64,000 nucleotides of DNA from NCBI GenBank assembly GCA_947172415.1, contig OX359190.1, forward strand, positions 124,001 through 188,000, given 5' to 3'. Position 1 is the stretch's first letter. Every line of letters begins with the position of its first letter. The translations under genes and the position numbers were made by a program. The stretch is from Chondrosia reniformis (lineage: Eukaryota > Porifera > Demospongiae > Chondrillida > Chondrillidae). Below the pieces are notes generated by a model that worked only from the letters and a program-made list of their open reading frames with translations, was not told where the DNA came from and ran no database searches. This document shows positions 52,801 through 60,157 of the stretch, piece after piece.

Positions 52801-54153
52801 TCAGCTTCATTATCAACTGTGTGGAGTGCACCCGAACCTGATCCTTGAGATCTCCCAGTCTCTCTCGTATGGAGGGCAAAACTTGATTGGGCAAGAGAGG
52901 GGAGGAAATGGAGAGGGAGGGAGAGGGAGAGGAGAGGAGGAGGAGATGGAGAGGGAGAGGAAAGGGAGAGAGGGAGAGGGGGAGGGGAGAGGTAGAAGGA
53001 GGGAGAGTGAGGGAGAGGGGGAGGTGGAGGGGAGAGGGGGGAGAGAAAGTGAGGGAGAGGGGGAGGTGGAGAGAGGTAGAAGACTTACTGGTGCTCATGT
53101 GATGTCTGACCAAGTCCTTGTTCCTCTGAGAGAGCAGTACTATGATCTCCATAGCATTGATAGACACCTATACACAGGAGAGGGTATTACTCTGACATAT
53201 TGGTAACCATGGTAACCAATCAGTAAATTGTAAGCCACACTACATGAACTCAATAGTACACTTATATAATCACTTATTGTTTCCGATCTAATTTAAGGCA
53301 CAAGTCTTATGTAAGAGCCCTTTGGTTGCTAATAAGAGCCATTAAGGGCACTCTGGGCTCTTCAATAAGAGCCTCTTACAAGACTTCTAATACCCTTGAG
53401 AAGTGTTGTCCATTGGGAGTGTTCTAACTGACTGCAAGAGATACCTTACGGGTGCTGTGAATGGAGACATGCCAAACATTGCAATCTCTCTCCTCTCCTG
53501 GACAACACACTTTTAAGGCTGTGATACTATTTATAGTTACAAAATGATGTCATTCTTCAATAAAGTACACTTGCTGAGAATACACAACAACTCCAATATT
53601 TATATAGCTACATATAGCATGCCTTCAAGTATAATTATCTGTTCACTACAGAACTGCAGTATCCAGTGAAATTCTAAACTTGTAGCATATAACACAATTA
53701 CTTGCCAACTGACATGAGACAATGTTCATACGCAAACAATATCACATAAAAGTGCTAATTTTGATGTACACTGATTAAAACTAATTTAAGACTGGCAGTT
53801 TGTCTTTATTATTTAAAATGTATTTATTCTTCAAAAGATTTTACAATGAAGTCATTCACGAGACGGTCAATTGACATCTGTTGCCTTAAGGAGAAGACTC
53901 CAGCAGACAAGAAGGTCTAAAATGGCGTCCTAAGGCGAAACCACTTTTCTAGTACATCAACGCGACCCATTCTCGTTACCTTGAAATGACTGCTCCCCAG
54001 CCAAGCCACCAACCCTTCTACCACCTGATCTAAATCTTCAAATCCAGTTAGACTCGAAGAGGGATCACTCAGGAATGCCAAGAGCTCTTCAGCAACCTGC
54101 AACCGGACGGTCGTGTTGCTTTGAAGGACGCCCTTAACTAGTCTCTCCTCCAT
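43856..54153 (-). CDS. CLASP: CLASP (CLIP-associating protein), 28 exons
   Basis: Microtubule plus-end rescue and anchoring factor of the cytoskeleton. Exons, 5' to 3' on the minus strand: 54153-53980, 53167-53089, 52881-52775, 52716-52549, 52465-52295, 52176-52015, 51957-51719, 51659-51569, 51511-51393, 51181-51044, 50962-50793, 50727-50518, 50453-50357, 50124-50019, 49683-49567, 49205-49102, 49042-48815, 48754-48676, 46982-46752, 46112-45999, 45940-45911, 45595-45397, 45335-45078, 45014-44960, 44675-44426, 44365-44225, 44167-44099, 44023-43856. They sum to 4074 nt and stay in frame (1357 codons plus TAA), within the family range. Family-typical segments: TOG1 with IYKNVGERVR and KRGLPQARL; TOG2 with KDLRSQVCREACITL and LLPNSVK; a Ser/Pro/Arg-rich linker; TOG3 with SSSQWSERRDG and WLFKLLLRLL; an EB1-type SRIP motif (GDSRIPRS, ~45.29 kb); and a C-terminal TOG-like domain ending SSIRKLSVFCLVAV and LLDIYIKK. 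The start is the conserved first Met. Exact ends of exons 4, 15 and 25 are less certain than the rest. Confidence 0.95.
44184..44203. promoter_or_regulatory. Paired TCACATGA motif in CLASP intron 26
   Basis: Two TCACATGAC copies start 11 bp apart (44184 and 44195) in a 57-bp intron. The 8-mer is an E-box with T/A flanks, of the kind bound by MITF/TFE-type bHLH-zip factors. Binding here is inference. Confidence 0.35.
45622..45876. repeat. G-rich minisatellite, 17- then 16-bp unit
   Basis: Tandem TAGAGGAGGGGGAGGGG (17 bp) for about five copies, then CAGAGGAGGGGAGGGG (16 bp) for about ten, inside CLASP intron 21. The + strand is purine-only in long runs. Confidence 0.95.
45911..45940 (-). other. 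CLASP: 30-nt microexon of CLASP
   Basis: Acceptor CTACCAG and donor GTAAGT flank exactly 30 nt, phase 0 on both sides. It encodes PPSHFGRSKT in the linker between TOG3 and the C-terminal domain. Skipping would keep the frame. Confidence 0.7.
46118..46738. repeat. 17-bp minisatellite (GAGGTGGTCACACTAGA)
   Basis: About 36 tandem copies in CLASP intron 19, with C/T and A/G variants (GAGGCGGTCGCACTAGA) and some CTATAGA copies. Confidence 0.96.
46985..48645. repeat. 22-bp G-rich minisatellite (about 75 copies)
   Basis: Unit GATAGATGGGGAGGGAGAGGGA in CLASP intron 18, mostly exact with a GGGGAGGGGGAGGG variant. Each unit has three or more G-runs on the + strand, the template strand for CLASP. The acceptor of exon 19 lies directly against the array. 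Confidence 0.97.
49206..49566. other. CLASP intron 15, no supported exon
   Basis: Open frames occur here on the minus strand, but the flanking exons join in frame and align continuously with the CLASP family across this place, so I treat it as intron only. Confidence 0.6.
50140..50345. repeat. 20-bp minisatellite (GTGGCATGTCAGTAATGGGT)
   Basis: About ten tandem copies with CATGG/TGTGG/TGCGG variants, plus an imperfect tail GTGGCATATAGCAGTAATGG, in CLASP intron 13. Confidence 0.93.
50779..50792 (-). promoter_or_regulatory. X-box-like element at the CLASP exon 11 donor
   Basis: On the minus strand GTAACC-AT-GGCAAC fits the RFX X-box pattern GTNRCC(0-3)RGYAAC. Its first two bases are the donor GT itself. 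Confidence 0.3.
51238..51299. repeat. Perfect palindrome, 30-bp arms, 2-bp centre
   Basis: The arm starting AATCTAGTTCCCAAATTCTT is repeated exactly in reverse complement after the dinucleotide AC. It lies in CLASP intron 9, and the transcript could form a 30-bp hairpin. Confidence 0.95.
52738..52757. promoter_or_regulatory. Paired TCACATGA motif in CLASP intron 3
   Basis: TCACATGAT at 52738 and TCACATGAC at 52749, 11 bp apart, in a 58-bp intron. Confidence 0.35.
52893..53078. repeat. Polypurine tract in CLASP intron 2
   Basis: Nearly uninterrupted A/G on the + strand (GAGGGAGAGG-type irregular repeats) over about 185 bp. This type of sequence can form triplex DNA. It is weakly periodic, unlike the ordered minisatellites. 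Confidence 0.85.
53203..53216 (+). promoter_or_regulatory. X-box-like element in CLASP intron 1
   Basis: GTAACC-AT-GGTAAC fits GTNRCC(0-3)RGYAAC exactly. It lies about 35 bp upstream of exon 2 in transcription order. Function is inferred from the motif only. Confidence 0.3.
53302..53386. repeat. Imperfect inverted repeat in CLASP intron 1
   Basis: AAGTCTTATGTAAGAGCCC on the left faces GCCTCTTACAAGACTT on the right, with inner AAGAGCCC and GGGCTCTT. It resembles a very small MITE-like or hairpin element. It lies outside the duplicated segment. Confidence 0.45.
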
Positions 54154-54305
54154 CGTTTAATTTCTTGACAATGGTTAGCGATTCAATCACATCATCTTCA
54201 TTCAGGACCGCGGGAAATCTACTAACAGTGGGCACTGATTAGAACGAATGAATACTTAATTACCTAATGAATGTCATTAAAACTGGTTGCCTGGCTTGCG
54301 ATAAG
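54154..54305. promoter_or_regulatory. Divergent promoter between CLASP and MDH1B-like
   Basis: Only 152 bp separate the two start codons, which point away from each other. I see no TATA box; a CCGCGG and AT-rich stretches are present. It is nearly identical in the right copy (60006-60157). Shared use is inferred from spacing. Confidence 0.6.
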
Positions 54306-55781
54306 ATGGCCAAGTTTGTCATAGCCGGGAAGGCGGACTGTGCGGAATATTCGAGAGCAGAAATGTTGGGAGACTTTCTCCAGTGCAATCTGCCAGATTT
54401 CAAAGTGCACAAACTGCCGAAAGATGCTTCGGAATGGAGCGTTTGGCTAAAGGAGATTTGCGGCGCGAGAGGTTGGCAGTTTGACGGGCCGTGCATCGTA
54501 TGGAGAGAACTGATTGACCGAGGAGGGAAGGGTCTGTTGTTGGGAGGATCCAGAGAGTTTGAAGAGTACGCGCACCATTACTATAACGTGTCCCCTCTGA
54601 CCTCAACTGAAGAGGAGAGAGAGATCGCTTTGGAGAACACCGCCTCATTACAGCTACACGCGCAGCGCTCGTCCTCTCCCGAGGGCGCCTCTCCAACTGT
54701 AGTATGTATCACAAGTGCCTCCAGCGTCCTGGCCTACCACGTCACCTCTCTCTTGTGCACCTCTCACGTGTACTCGAGGAGAGGAGGGATGGAGCTACGA
54801 CTCCTCTGTGAGGATCCAGTGGAGGAGGAGATAGCGAGAGGCGGAGCCATGGAGGTGCAAGACTTGGCACTGTCTCACGTCCTGTCAGTGCACGTGTGCT
54901 CAGACGTGCAAGAGGCCTTTGAAGGAGCACATGTCATATTTGTACTGGATCATGTCCGCTGTCCAGCTGAGAGCTGCAGTGAGGAGATGGAGGAGAGGTC
55001 AGAGGGCAAAGGTCAGGAGAATCTAGAGGGCAAAGGTCAAGAAGGTAGAACTGATGAAAAAATGAAATTGTTACAGAAATCTGGAGAAGTGTTTAAAGTC
55101 TATAAAGATGTCTTGTCCTCGCTGAAGGATAAACCGAGGAAGGTGATAGTGACAGGTCCTTTTGCTGCATTGGGCGTCTCTCTAATCTCACCAGCTGTGG
55201 ACATGTGTGTGGCCCCGGCTGTCCTCACCTGCCAGCAAGCAGCATCCATTATAGCAGAGAGGCTGTCCATCAACCCCTCCCATGTGAGGGGCGTGGCAGT
55301 GTGGGGCGGTACCAGAGGGAGGGAGACGGTACTGGACCTCTCCTCCGTTGTAGTCCACAGCTACAAGAGGAGCGCCATCACTGGACCAGAGTGGTTCAGC
55401 AGGCCTTTGAGAGAGTGTGTGTTTGAAGGAGAGTGGTTGAACGCAGAGCTCCCTCAACTGGTGGAGCAGCGGTCGGTGGGCGAGGGAGACACTTGTGTTC
55501 CTCCACCTCTGGCTGAGGGCGTGGCACTGGTGACATTTGTAGAGTGCTGGGAGGCGGGGTCATCAGACCACACCTTTTCAGTAGCTCTGTGTCTCAATGA
55601 TGTGGGGGATTTCCCTTCCATCGTGGCCATCTCTCTTCCATGCTGTCTGAAAGATGGAAAACTTGAACTAAATCTCAAACGCTATCAAGCTCTTGATGAG
55701 ACTGTCAAAGAGAGACTGGAACATTCAATAGAACGGATCAAACGAGAAGTAGACAGTTTCATATCAAACAGCTCCACATAG
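54306..55781 (+). CDS. MDH1B: MDH1B-like protein (probable malate dehydrogenase pseudoenzyme), copy 1
   Basis: 491 codons, no introns. The start is the Met of MAKFVIAGKADC, which matches the family N-terminus; an upstream in-frame Met at 54267 would add 13 residues that are poorly kept between the two copies. Residues ~1-95 form the family's thioredoxin/glutaredoxin-like domain (ADCxEY, WRELIDRGGKGLLLGG), followed by a lactate/malate dehydrogenase fold. The nucleotide-binding turn reads ITSASSVLAY (residues 135-144), so the glycines of the usual GAAGQIAY type are missing. The catalytic motif WGNH reads WGGT (333-336), so the proton-relay His is Thr. An acidic Glu/Lys/Gly-rich insert sits near residues 230-250. 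Oxidoreductase activity is therefore unlikely. In other animals the family is linked to ciliated cells and sperm; no such evidence is seen here. Confidence 0.92.
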   Translation: MAKFVIAGKADCAEYSRAEMLGDFLQCNLPDFKVHKLPKDASEWSVWLKEICGARGWQFDGPCIVWRELIDRGGKGLLLGGSREFEEYAHHYYNVSPLTSTEEEREIALENTASLQLHAQRSSSPEGASPTVVCITSASSVLAYHVTSLLCTSHVYSRRGGMELRLLCEDPVEEEIARGGAMEVQDLALSHVLSVHVCSDVQEAFEGAHVIFVLDHVRCPAESCSEEMEERSEGKGQENLEGKGQEGRTDEKMKLLQKSGEVFKVYKDVLSSLKDKPRKVIVTGPFAALGVSLISPAVDMCVAPAVLTCQQAASIIAERLSINPSHVRGVAVWGGTRGRETVLDLSSVVVHSYKRSAITGPEWFSRPLRECVFEGEWLNAELPQLVEQRSVGEGDTCVPPPLAEGVALVTFVECWEAGSSDHTFSVALCLNDVGDFPSIVAISLPCCLKDGKLELNLKRYQALDETVKERLEHSIERIKREVDSFISNSST

Positions 55782-56056
55782 CACATGACAATTATCACAA
55801 CCCAAACCAGTAAATTGACTCATTCTTCAGTTAATTGTAAACTTCTAAACTTCAAAGTATTCTTAAATAACACAAATGAATGGTATAGCTAAATATTAAG
55901 TATTCTTAAATAAAAGTGAAATTAATCGACCTATAGATGCTACATAAACCATGAAGTACCAAAATAGTAACAACTGAACTGATTACTAAAATTAGACAAA
56001 CAACAGACAGATAGAGTAAACATTTACCGAACACAGTAACTAGGCGAGGTCGGCAA
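55782..56056. other. Intergenic, MDH1B-like to TRIM-NHL copy 1
   Basis: 275 bp of AT-rich DNA, presumably the 3' UTR of MDH1B-like and the promoter of TRIM-NHL. Compared with the right copy it is shorter by about 110 bp. No further feature seen. Confidence 0.5.
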
Positions 56057-58219
56057 ATGGCGGAGCTTCCAGCGGTCCCACCCCTTCAGTCCAGCGAGCC
56101 TAGTCTCTCTTGTGTCGGTTGCGGAGAGAAAGTAGAAGAGTTGAAATGTCTACCGTGTCTCCACTCGTTAGCTTTGTGCGAAAAGGTAGAATGTCGAAAG
56201 AAGATTCTCCATCGCAGCATCTCCTGCAAGATTTGCGAGGAAGTGTTCTCCTTGTCTCTCAAGGATCTTTCTAACCATCCGTTCGCTCTGAGGAAGGCTT
56301 TGAGCAACCAGTACCGGAAGGAAGGCGTCATCTGTCAGGAGGAACACGAAGAAGAGAGATCGGCCGTAAGTTTCTGCTCGACTTGCGATGCGTTCATTTG
56401 CCAGGAATGCGTCGATCATCATAAAACGCGTAAATTCTTAAAGAAACACGAAATGAAGCCGTTGCAAGGAGTGTTTGAGCAAGGCGGTAAGAAAGAGGAT
56501 TTGTTCAAATGCTCGAAACACAGTAAGAATTGTGAACTTTACTGTCACACGTGTGAAGAAATGATTTGTCACATTTGCTCTTCTATCGAACCACATCGTT
56601 CCCACAAAGTGTCGTACATTGACGATAAGCTGGGAGAGTCCAACAAGACCACTCTGACGCAGTGCCTTTCATCTGTGAGGACTCAAAGGAAGGCAATCAG
56701 ATCTGCTCTCCAAGAAGTGCAGGACAGCAAAGCTAGTCTCCAAAAGCAGTCTGAGAATGCGTTAGGAGAGATTGGTGGAATGAAGGAGCATCTGTTTGCC
56801 ATGGTGACAGCCCGCTGTGATGGTCTTGCTGCTGAAGTGAGGGAAGCAGAAGACAAGGGAAGAAGAGAACTTGAGAGACGCGAGAGAGAATTGAAGGTCA
56901 GTCTGAAGAAGCTTGATGCATTCCATTGCCTGTCAGAAGAGATGAGTTTGAATGGAACAACAGAAGAGCAGTTATCAGTGACAAAGAAGATTGTCAGTCG
57001 CATGTCATCTCTCAGCAGCAGTATCTCAATGCCAAGAGCCTCCATCCAACCTTCTGTTGGTCTGAAGAGCTGTGATCGAGAAGAAGTGGAAAAGTACATC
57101 TCATCACTTGGAAGCATCCATCACAGTCCCCATCCACCAAACTGCACTATGGAAGGAATGGAAGTGAAGGATAACGTCATTACCTGCAGAAGCTTTGCCA
57201 AGAAACCTCCTTTGCAGTTGAAGGTGATGACAATAGACGAGAGAGGCAATGAGTGCAGAGGAGGAGAGAAAGTGTTGGCTGTCCTTCGTCCTGTGTTTGG
57301 TAAAGTAGCAGACATGAGAGATGGCACATATGAGATGCAGTTTGCGAGTGTTCCATCAGACAAGTGCCATCTGAGTGTGACTGTTGGAGGACATGATGTA
57401 GCAGGCAGTCCAGTAGAGGTGAAGGTAGTTGGTGCTAGCGGAATTACTGCAGTCAAGCAGGAGTTCAAGCATCCATCAGGTTTTCCGTATTTGGGTGTTG
57501 CAGTAGGTCAGGATGGTTTTCTTTACTGTTCAGATGTCAGTGGACAAGTGACTATCCTCAACAGACAAGGTCAAGTTATAAGAAGTTTCAAAGTCAAGAA
57601 TGGTGGTTGGTTGTATGGAATAGCACTAAGTAGAACAGGGAATGTGATAGTTAGTGACATTTTTAATGGCTACATCAGTATCTACACAGCAGCTGGTGAA
57701 TTTGTAAGGCAGTTTGGAGGAGAAGGTAAAGATCAAGGTCAACTTAGTTTTCCATGTGGTGTGGCAGTTAACAAGGAGGGACATATATTTGTGGCAGAGA
57801 AGAGAGGTCATTGTGTTTCTGTGTTTACAGAAGAAGGTACATTCCTGTACAGGATTGGTCACTTTGGTGAAGCTAAAGGAGAGTTTAATTTCCCTAATTG
57901 CATTCTCATAACACCTGATGATTTGGTGCATGTCACAGATGGTAATCATCGCATTCAAGTGTTTCAGCAGAATGGTCAGTTTATTAGGCAGTTTGGGAAT
58001 GGCATTGTACAGGGTCCAGAAGGTATAGCAGTCACAAGTGATGGACATATAGTGGTAGCTTCATATGATGCTAATAAGTTCAGCATCTTCACACAAGATG
58101 GACAGTGTGTCCATGAAGTGACTGATATTGGATTGAATCCTCCTTCTGGTGTAGCAGTTGATAGTGATGGACTCATTTACATAGCAGATAGTAATAACAG
58201 TAGAGTAGTAGTACTTTGA
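56057..58219 (+). CDS. TRIM-NHL protein (RING, B-boxes, coiled coil, filamin, NHL), copy 1
   Basis: 720 codons in one exon. A RING-like zinc module at residues 19-60 (C19, C22, C31, H36, C41, C57, C60) has unusual spacing after H36, so E3 ubiquitin-ligase activity is likely but not certain. Two B-boxes follow (about 92-135 and 150-190, with CSTC, CQEC, CHTC and CHIC pairs), then a charged coiled coil (~195-300), a filamin/ABP280-type Ig domain (~340-455, ending VTVGGHDVAGSPVEVKV) and six NHL blades (~465-720, with repeats such as GVAVDSDGLIYIADSNNSRV closing on RVVVL). Domain order matches the TRIM2/3/71 group. The filamin domain lacks six residues present in copy 2 (after LRPV). TRIM-NHL proteins elsewhere bind RNA or proteins through the propeller; the target here is unknown. 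Confidence 0.95.
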   Translation: MAELPAVPPLQSSEPSLSCVGCGEKVEELKCLPCLHSLALCEKVECRKKILHRSISCKICEEVFSLSLKDLSNHPFALRKALSNQYRKEGVICQEEHEEERSAVSFCSTCDAFICQECVDHHKTRKFLKKHEMKPLQGVFEQGGKKEDLFKCSKHSKNCELYCHTCEEMICHICSSIEPHRSHKVSYIDDKLGESNKTTLTQCLSSVRTQRKAIRSALQEVQDSKASLQKQSENALGEIGGMKEHLFAMVTARCDGLAAEVREAEDKGRRELERRERELKVSLKKLDAFHCLSEEMSLNGTTEEQLSVTKKIVSRMSSLSSSISMPRASIQPSVGLKSCDREEVEKYISSLGSIHHSPHPPNCTMEGMEVKDNVITCRSFAKKPPLQLKVMTIDERGNECRGGEKVLAVLRPVFGKVADMRDGTYEMQFASVPSDKCHLSVTVGGHDVAGSPVEVKVVGASGITAVKQEFKHPSGFPYLGVAVGQDGFLYCSDVSGQVTILNRQGQVIRSFKVKNGGWLYGIALSRTGNVIVSDIFNGYISIYTAAGEFVRQFGGEGKDQGQLSFPCGVAVNKEGHIFVAEKRGHCVSVFTEEGTFLYRIGHFGEAKGEFNFPNCILITPDDLVHVTDGNHRIQVFQQNGQFIRQFGNGIVQGPEGIAVTSDGHIVVASYDANKFSIFTQDGQCVHEVTDIGLNPPSGVAVDSDGLIYIADSNNSRVVVL

Positions 58220-58522
58220 GAACTTTTAGAGAACAAGTTTGTTAACTGTGATGTGTTGTACAATGATTTATTCAGTTTCAATTTAAAGTTCAACAAATTA
58301 CATTTCCAAATGTTTATTTATAAACTAGTGTTTATTCATTAATTCAGAAATATAGTAAGATAGGTGATGTAAGTTTCATTCCACAAATTTGACTTTAATT
58401 CAATTCTGCTTATAATAATTTTGAAGTGAACGTTATAACGCCTAATTCTATACAGTAGATCGATGTCTAATACAATTAATAATTTAAGTTATTATGTATA
58501 TAAGTATATATTCAGTGTCTAT
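58220..58522. other. Intergenic between convergent TRIM-NHL and aminopeptidase P fragment
   Basis: AT-rich. TTTATT at about 58,331 is AATAAA on the minus strand and could end the aminopeptidase transcript. Confidence 0.4.
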
Positions 58523-59367
58523 TCAGCCCAGCAGTCTAGTCTGGTTCTGCAGCCACTGGTAGGCCTTCATGTTCCCCTTCTCCCTCAGTAGAGGTCCCAC
58601 CTGCTCCCAACACTTTGTGTGGTACTCATTCAACCACTCAATCTAAAGAGAGAGAAACTGTCAACACAGAACAGGTTGCATCTCCTCTCCTCCCAGTCAC
58701 ACCCCTTCCCATCTAGCCACACTCCTTCCAATCCAGCCACACCCCTTCCAATCCAGCCACACCCCTTCCAATCCAGCCACACCCCTTCTCATTTAGCCAC
58801 ACCCCTTCTCATCCAGCCACACCCCTTTTCATTTAGCCACACCCCTTCCCACGCAGCCACACCCCTTCCCACGCAGCCACACCCCTTCCCATCTAGCCAC
58901 ACCCCTTCCCATCCAGCCACACCCCTTCCCATCCAGCCACACCCCTTCCATTCAAGCCACACCCCTTCCCATCCAGCCACACCCCTTCCAATCCAGCCAC
59001 ACCCCTTCCCATCCAGCCACACCCCTTCCCATCTAGCCACACCCCTTCCCATACAGCCACACCCCTTCCCATCCAGCCACACCCCTTCCCATCTAGCCAC
59101 ACCCCTTCCCATACAGCCACACCCCTTCCCATCCAGCCACACCCCTTCCAATCCAGCCACAGCCCTTCCAATCCTTGCTTCTCTCACTCACTTTTAAAGG
59201 AGTCAGTAACTCTGGCAGGATCATCTTCTGCTGGTAGGGTACCATGGTAACGGGCTCCATTGTGAGGTACTGCTCGTTCTTGTAGCGATGAGGAGTTGCA
59301 GCCTCCTCAATCAGCACCACATTCTCGTGTCTGATACCAAAGCTACCGTCGTCATAGTAACCCGGCT
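58523..59367 (-). pseudogene. XPNPEP1: Xaa-Pro aminopeptidase (XPNPEP1-like), last two exons only
   Basis: Cytosolic aminopeptidase P family (M24B metallopeptidase), C-terminal end. Exon 59367-59192 begins in phase with EPGYYDDGSFGIRHENVV and continues through LTMEPVTMVPYQQKMI. Exon 58642-58523 encodes IEWLNEYH...QNQTRLLG and a TGA stop. Both match the family's C-terminus and splice in phase 0. Metal-ligand exons that should lie to the right are absent: about 60 bp past the acceptor, at 59,426, the sequence becomes the duplicated CLASP intron 1. The exons themselves are intact, so this is a gene fragment or, less likely, the 3' end of a gene whose intron now holds the right duplicate and whose 5' exons lie beyond the window. 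Confidence 0.85.
58680..59175. repeat. 20-bp minisatellite (CCACACCCCTTCCCATCCAG)
   Basis: About 25 tandem copies with CATCTAG, CATACAG, CACGCAG and CAATCCAG variants, filling the intron between the two aminopeptidase P exons. Because 20 is not a multiple of three, long Pro/Thr/His-rich frames appear on both strands; they are not genes. Confidence 0.97.
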
Positions 59368-59831
59368 CTGTGAGAGTAAGAGGAGACAAGCTAGACAATG
59401 CAGGTGTCAGTGATCTGCTACAGATCTGAGAATACACAACAACTCCAATATTTATATAGCTACATATAGCATGCCTTCAAGTATAATTCACTGTGCACTA
59501 CATTACTGCAGTATCCAGTGAAATTCTAAACTTGTAGCATATAACACAATTACTTGCCAACTGACATGAGACAATGTTCATATGCAAACAATGTCACATA
59601 AAAGTGCTAATTTTGATGTACACTGATTAAAACTAATTTAAGACTGGCAGTTTGTCTTTATCATTTAAAATGTATATATTCTTCAAAAGATTTTACAATG
59701 AAGTCATTTACGAGACACTCGATTGACATCTGTTGCCTTAAGGAGAAGACTCCAGCAGACAAGAAGGTCTAAAATGGCGTCCTCAGGCAAAACCTCTTTT
59801 CTAGTACACAAATGCGACCCATTCTCGTTAC

Positions 59832-60005
59832 CTTGAAATGACTGCTCCCCAGCCAAGCCACCAACCCTTCTACCACCTGATCTAAATCTTCAAATCCAGT
59901 TAGACTCGAAGAGGGATCACTCAGGAATGTCAAGAGCTCTTCAGCAACCTGCAACCGGACGGTCGTGTTGCTTTGAAGGACGCCCTTAACTAGTCTCTCC
60001 TCCAT
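59832..60005 (-). pseudogene. Orphan duplicate of CLASP exon 1
   Basis: 174 nt equivalent to CLASP exon 1 with ATG, open frame and GTAACGAG donor kept. Few changes (for example ELLTFLSD for ELLAFLSD). Downstream on the minus strand lie only a piece of CLASP intron 1 and the aminopeptidase tail, so no CLASP exon 2 follows. It could still drive a chimeric transcript into 59367-58523, but a phase-0 donor here meets an acceptor that needs phase 1, so that splice would not keep the aminopeptidase frame. Confidence 0.85.
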
Positions 60006-60157
60006 CGTTTAATTTCTTGACAATGGTTAGCGATTCAATCACATCATCTTCATTCAGGACCGCGGGAAATCTACTAACAGTGGGCACTGATTAGAACGAA
60101 TGAATACTTAATTACCTAATGAATGTCATTACAACTGGTTGCCTGGTTTGCGATAAG
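60006..60157. promoter_or_regulatory. Duplicate of the divergent promoter
   Basis: 152 bp, nearly identical to 54154-54305. It now faces the orphan exon on one side and MDH1B-like copy 2 on the other. Confidence 0.5.

Larger units (their letters stand above)
53574..59425. repeat. Segmental duplication, left copy
   Basis: Sequence from CTGAGAATACACAACAACTC (53574) reappears at 59426. Landmarks are 5852 bp apart: CLASP first Met 54153/60005 and the MDH1B region 54267/60119. The offset grows to 5965 at the TRIM starts because of an intergenic indel. The copy contains part of CLASP intron 1, CLASP exon 1, MDH1B-like, TRIM-NHL and, on the tandem model, the aminopeptidase P tail. Confidence 0.9.

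Noticed and set aside
52826..53206. Arg/Glu/Gly-rich frames in both + frames
   Set aside because: Translation of the polypurine tract in CLASP intron 2, antisense to the gene.
54267..54305. Upstream Met for MDH1B-like
   Set aside because: Adds 13 residues not in the family and unevenly conserved between copies. MAKFVIAG at 54306 matches the family start.
58619..59187. Long Pro/Thr/His-rich and Gly/Trp-rich frames on both strands
   Set aside because: They are translations of the 20-bp minisatellite in an aminopeptidase P intron.
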